In this document: piece by piece, positions 5,603 through 8,796 of the stretch | Layout: every line of letters begins with the position of its first letter | Numbering within the stretch: position 1 is the first letter of the stretch | Source: Nanobdellota archaeon | Lineage (GTDB): Archaea > Nanobdellota > Nanobdellia > Woesearchaeales > BS150m-G63 | Assembly (NCBI GenBank): GCA_023137655.1 | Contig: JAGLOT010000018.1 | Location: 1 to 8,796 of the forward strand | Direction of reading: 5' to 3' | Length of the DNA: 8,796 nucleotides | The notes under the pieces: model-generated | Database searches by the model: none | What the model was told of the DNA's origin: nothing | Seen by the model: the letters and a program-made list of their open reading frames with translations, nothing else | Program-made: the position numbers and the translations under genes

Positions 5603-6577
5603 ATGGCAAAAGCAAAGAAAAAAGCAGTAAAAATCAAGAAAAAACATTGGTTTGAAGTAATTGCACCTAACATCTTCGGAGAAGTGGTACTTGGTGAAAC
5701 ATATGTTACAGAATCTGATAAAATGATGGGCAAACCACTCACATTAAATTTAAGGGGATTTTCATCCAAATCTGGAAGAAATAATGTTTCTATTGGCTTT
5801 GAAGTTAAAGAAGTTATAGAGAATAAAGCAAGATGTACTATGAATGCATATAATTTGTTACCTGCTTCTGTTAAAAGATTAGCTTCAAGAGGAAAAGAAA
5901 AAATAAGTGAATCATTCCTTATTAGAACAAAAGATGGTCAAATTGCAAGAATCAAAATTATATTAGTTACATTAAATAAGGCAAGTAATTCTACATTAAC
6001 TGCAATAAGAAATACCCTTAGGCAATTTATTGCAAATAAATTAGCTAAATTAGATTATGAAGAATTAATTGAACTTACAATTGAAAATAAAGTTCAAACT
6101 CAAATTAAAAAAACTCTTTCAAAAGTTTATCCTTTAAGGATGGCTGCTATTAAAAGTATTAGCATCGAAAAAAGGAGAAAGAAATTAACTAATGTTGTTG
6201 AAGCTGTTGTTGATATTGAAGAAGAAAAGCTAAAAGAAGAAGCAGAGATTCTTCATAAAAAAGAAGAATCTAAAGTGGTTGAAGAAGAAAAACCAGTAGT
6301 AGTTAAAGAAGAACAAGTTCTTCATAACAAAGAAGAAGAAACAATAGAAGCTAAACCTAAGAAGGAAAAAGCTGTAAAAGCAGAAGAGACTAAAGTTCCT
6401 ACAAAAGTTAAGAAAGAAGCTAAGCTTAAAGTTGAAGCTGAAGCTAAACCTAAGAAGGAAAAAGCTACTAAAATCACAAAGAAAACCGAAGAAAAAGAAT
6501 CAGTTGAAAAAGCTGGCAAAGAAGACCAAAGTCTTCATAAAAAAGAAGAGCAAGCTCTTCATAAAAAGGAAGAATAA
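5603..6577 (+). CDS. rps3ae: Small-subunit ribosomal protein eS1 (S3Ae) with long Lys/Glu-rich tail
   Basis: The first roughly 205 residues are archaeal eS1: a basic start (MAKAKKKAVKIKKK), HWFEVIAPNIFGEVVLGET at 15-33, RTKDGQIARI at about 108-117, and VYPLRMAAIKSISIEKRRK at 175-193. eS1 sits near the mRNA exit region of the small subunit. Archaeal homologues usually end near 200-220 residues, but this one has 324. The extra tail is rich in Lys, Glu, Ala and Val. It contains four KEE-type repeats ending in LHKKEE or LHNKEE (His at 218, 241, 312, 320) and two copies of EAKPKKEKA (249-257 and 280-288). It is probably disordered. It is the first gene of an operon; the eL15 ATG follows its stop by two bases. 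The conserved core is complete and no frameshift is seen. Confidence 0.95.
   Translation: MAKAKKKAVKIKKKHWFEVIAPNIFGEVVLGETYVTESDKMMGKPLTLNLRGFSSKSGRNNVSIGFEVKEVIENKARCTMNAYNLLPASVKRLASRGKEKISESFLIRTKDGQIARIKIILVTLNKASNSTLTAIRNTLRQFIANKLAKLDYEELIELTIENKVQTQIKKTLSKVYPLRMAAIKSISIEKRRKKLTNVVEAVVDIEEEKLKEEAEILHKKEESKVVEEEKPVVVKEEQVLHNKEEETIEAKPKKEKAVKAEETKVPTKVKKEAKLKVEAEAKPKKEKATKITKKTEEKESVEKAGKEDQSLHKKEEQALHKKEE
6236..6268 (+). repeat. eS1 tail hairpin repeat, copy 1
   Basis: GAAGAA and TTCTTC arms (6236-6241, 6249-6254) around a 7-base loop, then CATAAAAAAGAAGAA. This is the most divergent copy; it encodes KEEAEILHKKEE. Confidence 0.6.
6308..6338 (+). repeat. eS1 tail hairpin repeat, copy 2
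   Basis: GAAGAAC and GTTCTTC arms (6308-6314, 6317-6323) with AA between them, followed by CATAACAAAGAAGAA. Encodes KEEQVLHNKEE. Confidence 0.7.
6347..6373 (+). repeat. 27-base direct repeat in the eS1 tail, copy 1
   Basis: Identical to 6440-6466, 93 bases (31 codons) downstream; encodes EAKPKKEKA. Confidence 0.85.
6440..6466 (+). repeat. 27-base direct repeat in the eS1 tail, copy 2
   Basis: Identical to 6347-6373 and in the same frame; suggests recent growth of the tail by recombination or slippage. Confidence 0.85.
6518..6565 (+). repeat. eS1 tail hairpin repeats, tandem copies 3 and 4
   Basis: Two 24-base units encode KEDQSLHK and KEEQALHK. Their hairpins are GAAGAC-CAAA-GTCTTC (6521-6536) and GAAGAGC-AA-GCTCTTC (6545-6560). 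The base after GAAGA is A, C or G in copies 2, 3 and 4 and its partner changes to T, G or C to match. The last hairpin ends 19 bases before the eL15 ATG. Confidence 0.75.
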
Positions 6578-6579
6578 AA

Positions 6580-7158
6580 ATGACATTTTATAAATTTATT
6601 AGAGAAATCTGGAAAAGGCCAAAAGAAGAAGGCCTCTATAAACAAAGACTAATTCAATGGAGAAAAGAACCAACTTCTGTAAAAATCGAAAGACCTACAA
6701 GAATTGATAGGGCAAGGAGTTTAGGTTATAGGGCTAAAGAAGGAATTGTTATTATCAGACAAAGAATCATTAGGGGCGGAAAGAAAAGACCTAAGTTTGG
6801 AAGAAGAAGACCAAAACGATCTGGACAAAGATTAGTTTTATCTAAAAACTACCAAGTTATGGCAGAAGAAAGAGCCTCAAAGAAATATTCAAATTTAGAA
6901 GTTCTTAATAGTTATTTTGTAGCTAAAGATGGTCAACATGCTTGGTACGAAATAATCATGGTTGATTGGTCACATCCGGCAATCAGAGCAGATAAGAAGT
7001 TATCTTTTATAGTTAATCAAAAAGGAAGGGCTATGAGGGGATTAACATCAGCTGGTAAAAGATCAAGAGGTCTTTACAATAAAGGTAAGGGCGCTGAGAA
7101 ATTAAGACCTAGTAGAAGGGCAGTTGTTAAAAGAAGACTTGCTAGACCTAGGAAATAA
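6580..7158 (+). CDS. rpl15e: Large-subunit ribosomal protein eL15
   Basis: A 192-residue protein of normal length for archaeal/eukaryotic eL15, an rRNA-binding protein deep in the large subunit. Motifs along the protein are YKFIREIWKRPKE at 4-16, RLIQWRKEP at 23-31, IERPTRIDRARSLGYRAKEG at 36-55, a very basic GGKKRPKFGRRRPKRSG segment at 66-82, SYFVAKDGQHAWYEIIMVD at 111-129, and RGLTSAGKRSRGL at 153-165, with a basic C-terminus. The ATG lies two bases after the eS1 stop; AAGGAAG about 8 bases upstream could act as a weak ribosome binding site, though coupling to eS1 is as likely. No promoter of its own is visible. Two palindromic eS1 repeats immediately upstream might fold in the shared mRNA. 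The sequence is intact with no unusual features. Confidence 0.98.
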   Translation: MTFYKFIREIWKRPKEEGLYKQRLIQWRKEPTSVKIERPTRIDRARSLGYRAKEGIVIIRQRIIRGGKKRPKFGRRRPKRSGQRLVLSKNYQVMAEERASKKYSNLEVLNSYFVAKDGQHAWYEIIMVDWSHPAIRADKKLSFIVNQKGRAMRGLTSAGKRSRGLYNKGKGAEKLRPSRRAVVKRRLARPRK

Positions 7159-7159
7159 T

Positions 7160-7195
7160 TTATTTTTTCTTTAATTATTTTAATTTATTTTTTCG
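7160..7195 (+). terminator. T-rich terminator of the eS1-eL15 operon
   Basis: Starting one base after the eL15 stop, the plus strand has repeated T-runs (TATTTTTTC, TTATTTTAA, TTATTTTTTCG). T-tracts are the main known intrinsic termination signal in archaea. It overlaps the end of the small minus-strand ORF. Confidence 0.55.
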
Positions 7196-7284
7196 TAAGT
7201 TTCTTTTGTTGTGTAATCAACTATTGTAGCTCCTGCTTCTTTAAGTAATCTAATCAAAGCTTCTTCTTCTGTTTCTTTCTTCAC
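7180..7284 (-). CDS. Possible 34-residue protein downstream of dinD
   Basis: A GTG-started frame beginning one base after the dinD-like gene's stop codon and ending at TAA. The product starts KKETEEEALIRLLKEAGA and continues with TIVDYTTKETYEKIN: an acidic/amphipathic helix followed by a polar end. The close spacing suggests translation by reinitiation in the same operon, and the composition looks protein-like rather than random AT-rich sequence. I recognise no family. The start codon is uncertain, because GTG is the only candidate near the boundary, and the ORF is short, so it could be fortuitous. Its last codons overlap the terminator region of the convergent eL15 operon. Confidence 0.4.
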   Translation of the reverse strand: MKKETEEEALIRLLKEAGATIVDYTTKETYEKIN

Positions 7285-7285
7285 T

Positions 7286-8125
7286 TTATTTTTCCCTCTT
7301 TGAGTTTGATGCTAATTCTTTTTCTCCTATTTTTACTTTTCGTTCTAATTTTTTAATATCTTCTTCTGGGGCAAGATTTTCTGGAATAATATCATTTTTT
7401 ATTAGAACGCCCCTTACATCTTTATTATTTGTAATATGTTCATCAGTTATTTGAGGTTCACCTTGAAGGTTTTTATTTTGAACATTTAAGTTGGTCATCT
7501 CAGTGGCAAGATTTTTTGCAGCTATAGTAACTGTAGGTAAGAAATCTGCCATTGGCCTATTTGTAGGGATATTGAGTTTGAGTTTCATTTGTTTAGTATT
7601 GTGCCCCCCAAATAATGCCCAATCTCCTTTACTTCTAATTCTTGCAAAACCACTATCATCTACACCTTTTTCATAAATTAATTTAGATAATTCAGTTTCT
7701 GATTTTGTTAGTTTTTCTCTTGCTTCAAATCTCTCTTTTAAGGTAATTCTTTCTTCAATTAGTTCTTGTTTTCTGGTTTGAAGCGCAAAGTAACTTTGAG
7801 CAAATGCAATCTCTTCTTTTCTTGAATCTCCATTTTGGGCAATAAGATAACAAGCATATCTTGTAAGTATGATATCTTCTATTTCTTTAGAGGCTCCATT
7901 GGGCATAGCTATCGTTTTGGCGGCTCCGACAAAATGATCTAAGATATCAAAACTTGAATTTTGACAAGAGATTTTGGCTTTTTCTATTACTCCTGCAAAT
8001 TTTCTCCATTCAACATACCCTAATAGTTTTTGTAAGTCTCTTGCAAACCAAAATTCTATTCCTTCTTCTTCAAAAGAATAATCTTCAAAATTCTTAGTAA
8101 GTTTGGTTATGATTGTTTTTTTCAT
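7286..8125 (-). CDS. dinD: DinD-like protein (Bro-N-type N-terminal domain)
   Basis: A 279-residue protein, close to the length of Escherichia coli DinD, the DNA-damage-inducible protein reported to inhibit RecA filaments. Residues 22-70 (GIEFWFARDLQKLLGYVEW through FDILDHFVGAAK) resemble the Bro-N/KilA-type module. LTRYACYLIAQNGDSRKEEI at 87-106, followed by AFAQSYFALQTRKQEL, is the strongest family signature, and DWALFGGHNTKQMKLKL at 168-184 is also typical. The C-terminus from about 255 is charged. In E. coli dinD is LexA-controlled; no such operator is recognisable here, and archaea lack the LexA system, so regulation and partner are unknown. Family members are common on phages and mobile elements and are seen in DPANN genomes. 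A TATA-like element lies 30 bases before the ATG, shared in a short divergent region with the isomerase homologue. Confidence 0.9.
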   Translation of the reverse strand: MKKTIITKLTKNFEDYSFEEEGIEFWFARDLQKLLGYVEWRKFAGVIEKAKISCQNSSFDILDHFVGAAKTIAMPNGASKEIEDIILTRYACYLIAQNGDSRKEEIAFAQSYFALQTRKQELIEERITLKERFEAREKLTKSETELSKLIYEKGVDDSGFARIRSKGDWALFGGHNTKQMKLKLNIPTNRPMADFLPTVTIAAKNLATEMTNLNVQNKNLQGEPQITDEHITNNKDVRGVLIKNDIIPENLAPEEDIKKLERKVKIGEKELASNSKREK

Positions 8126-8150
8126 TTGTAAATAACTAAAAATAGTTTAG

Positions 8151-8158
8151 ATTTAAAT
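8151..8158 (-). promoter_or_regulatory. TATA box of the dinD-like gene
   Basis: ATTTAAAT, preceded on the minus strand by GGAT, is centred about 30 bases before the ATG at 8125; leaderless or nearly so. Confidence 0.5.
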
Positions 8159-8191
8159 ATCCTGCGTCCAGATGTCTAGTGAGAAATTATT

Positions 8192-8213
8192 TGAATATAT
8201 TATTAAATATTCA
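8192..8213. repeat. Inverted repeat in the divergent dinD/isomerase intergenic region
   Basis: TGAATAT and ATATTCA are 7-bp arms around 8 bases, midway between the two divergent TATA boxes. It could be an operator; AT-rich chance repeats are an equal possibility. Confidence 0.35.
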
Positions 8214-8220
8214 TCCGATA

Positions 8221-8230
8221 TTTTTAAATA
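8221..8230 (+). promoter_or_regulatory. TATA box of the isomerase homologue
   Basis: TTTTTAAATA, centred about 28 bases before the ATG at 8254, predicting a near-leaderless mRNA. Confidence 0.55.
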
Positions 8231-8253
8231 CTTGTAGATAGTTGTATAATATT

Positions 8254-8796
8254 ATGAAGACTGGCGAGAGAAGTTATGAGGATATATTGGAACTATTTTC
8301 TGAGAACGTTAAGAAAGCAGTAGATAATGCCTCTAGTGTTTCCATAGATGAGGAAATTGATAAGGTAGTTTTATTTGGTTTAGGTGAACAGGGAGTTGTT
8401 GCTAAATTAATTAAAGATTATTTTAAAGATAAATTACCCATTACAGTTGTTGATTCTGAATTGCCTAATTGGGTTAATAGTAGGACTTTATTATTTGTTC
8501 TAAGTTTTGATAGTAAGGAAGAGGCAGTTGATATTTATAGAGCGGGATTAAGAAAAGGTACAAAAATAGTTGTAGTATCTTTTGATGGTAAGCTGGAAAC
8601 TCTTTGTAGTAAACAAGGTAGAAAATATATTAAGATGCCATATGGTATTGATGAAAAAGAATCATTTCCATATTTCTTTTTTTCAGTTCTTGCAGTATTG
8701 CATAATTCAAATTTAATTGAAGACCAAAGCGTTTTTGTTAAAGATGTTATTAGAACTTTAGAAAAGAAAGAAGTGTTTAAAGAAAGTGGTTTAGGT
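8254..8796 (+). CDS. Phosphoglucose/phosphomannose isomerase-like SIS protein (partial)
   Basis: The first 181 codons are present and the frame is open to the window end, so the C-terminal half is missing. The fold pattern follows the archaeal bifunctional phosphoglucose/phosphomannose isomerase: a strand KVVLFGLGEQGVVAKL at 37-52, VVDSELPNWVNSRTLLFVLS at 65-84, YRAGLRKGTKIVVVSFDGKL at 95-114, then a conserved-looking GRKYIKMPYGID and a Phe-rich helix. In the usual enzyme the two phosphate-contacting motifs are GMGGS and SYSGNTEE; here they read GLGEQ (42-46 region) and SFDSKEEA (84-91), so the Gly-Ser and Gly-Asn-Thr residues are replaced. The protein may therefore have changed substrate or lost isomerase activity. 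The ATG is supported by a TATA box 28 bases upstream. Confidence 0.8.
   Translation, partial: MKTGERSYEDILELFSENVKKAVDNASSVSIDEEIDKVVLFGLGEQGVVAKLIKDYFKDKLPITVVDSELPNWVNSRTLLFVLSFDSKEEAVDIYRAGLRKGTKIVVVSFDGKLETLCSKQGRKYIKMPYGIDEKESFPYFFFSVLAVLHNSNLIEDQSVFVKDVIRTLEKKEVFKESGLG

Noticed and set aside
6617..6636. AGGCC/GGCCT inverted repeat with a 10-base loop in eL15
   Set aside because: It encodes the conserved RPKEEG segment of eL15, so the pairing is probably a by-product of coding.

Overview
The window looks like part of an AT-rich archaeal chromosome, most likely a DPANN lineage of the Woesearchaeota/Pacearchaeota kind (lineage is inference). The evidence for Archaea is direct: RNA polymerase subunit H followed by the start of the large B subunit, ribosomal proteins eS1 (S3Ae) and eL15, a ZPR1-type zinc-finger protein, a tRNA-Tyr gene with a canonical 37/38 intron, tRNAs without encoded CCA, and TATA boxes centred about 25-30 bases before most start codons, which implies leaderless mRNAs. 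A bacterial-type gyrB and a dinD-like gene point to genes acquired from bacteria or mobile elements.

Layout. Positions 1-524 (minus): rpoH overlapping the 5' part of rpoB, which runs off the window. 601-775 (minus): tRNA-Lys and tRNA-Asp, apparently one transcript. 776-1045: no gene, but a striking run of small hairpins. 1046-1795 (minus): a putative metal-binding, phospholipase C-like protein of unknown role. 1880-2000 (minus): intron-containing tRNA-Tyr. 2026-2933 (minus): a ZPR1-like gene coupled to an IMPACT-domain gene. 3028-3285 (minus): a two-helix membrane protein. 3286-3534: divergent regulatory region with a palindrome and a leader carrying two extra copies of the gyrB start. 3535-5442 (plus): gyrB. 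5443-5602: a nested inverted-repeat structure and a strong promoter. 5603-7158 (plus): eS1-eL15 operon. 7180-8125 (minus): dinD-like gene plus a possible 34-residue ORF. 8254-8796 (plus): the start of a SIS-domain phosphoglucose/phosphomannose isomerase homologue.

Most genes are information-processing housekeeping (transcription, translation, topology). The most unusual material lies in the noncoding and low-complexity parts: the hairpin array near tRNA-Asp, the rod-like foldable segment after gyrB, the triplicated gyrB start, and a set of eS1 tail repeats whose DNA arms co-vary so that each copy remains a near-perfect hairpin. None of these has been compared with a database here; they are observations from reading the sequence.
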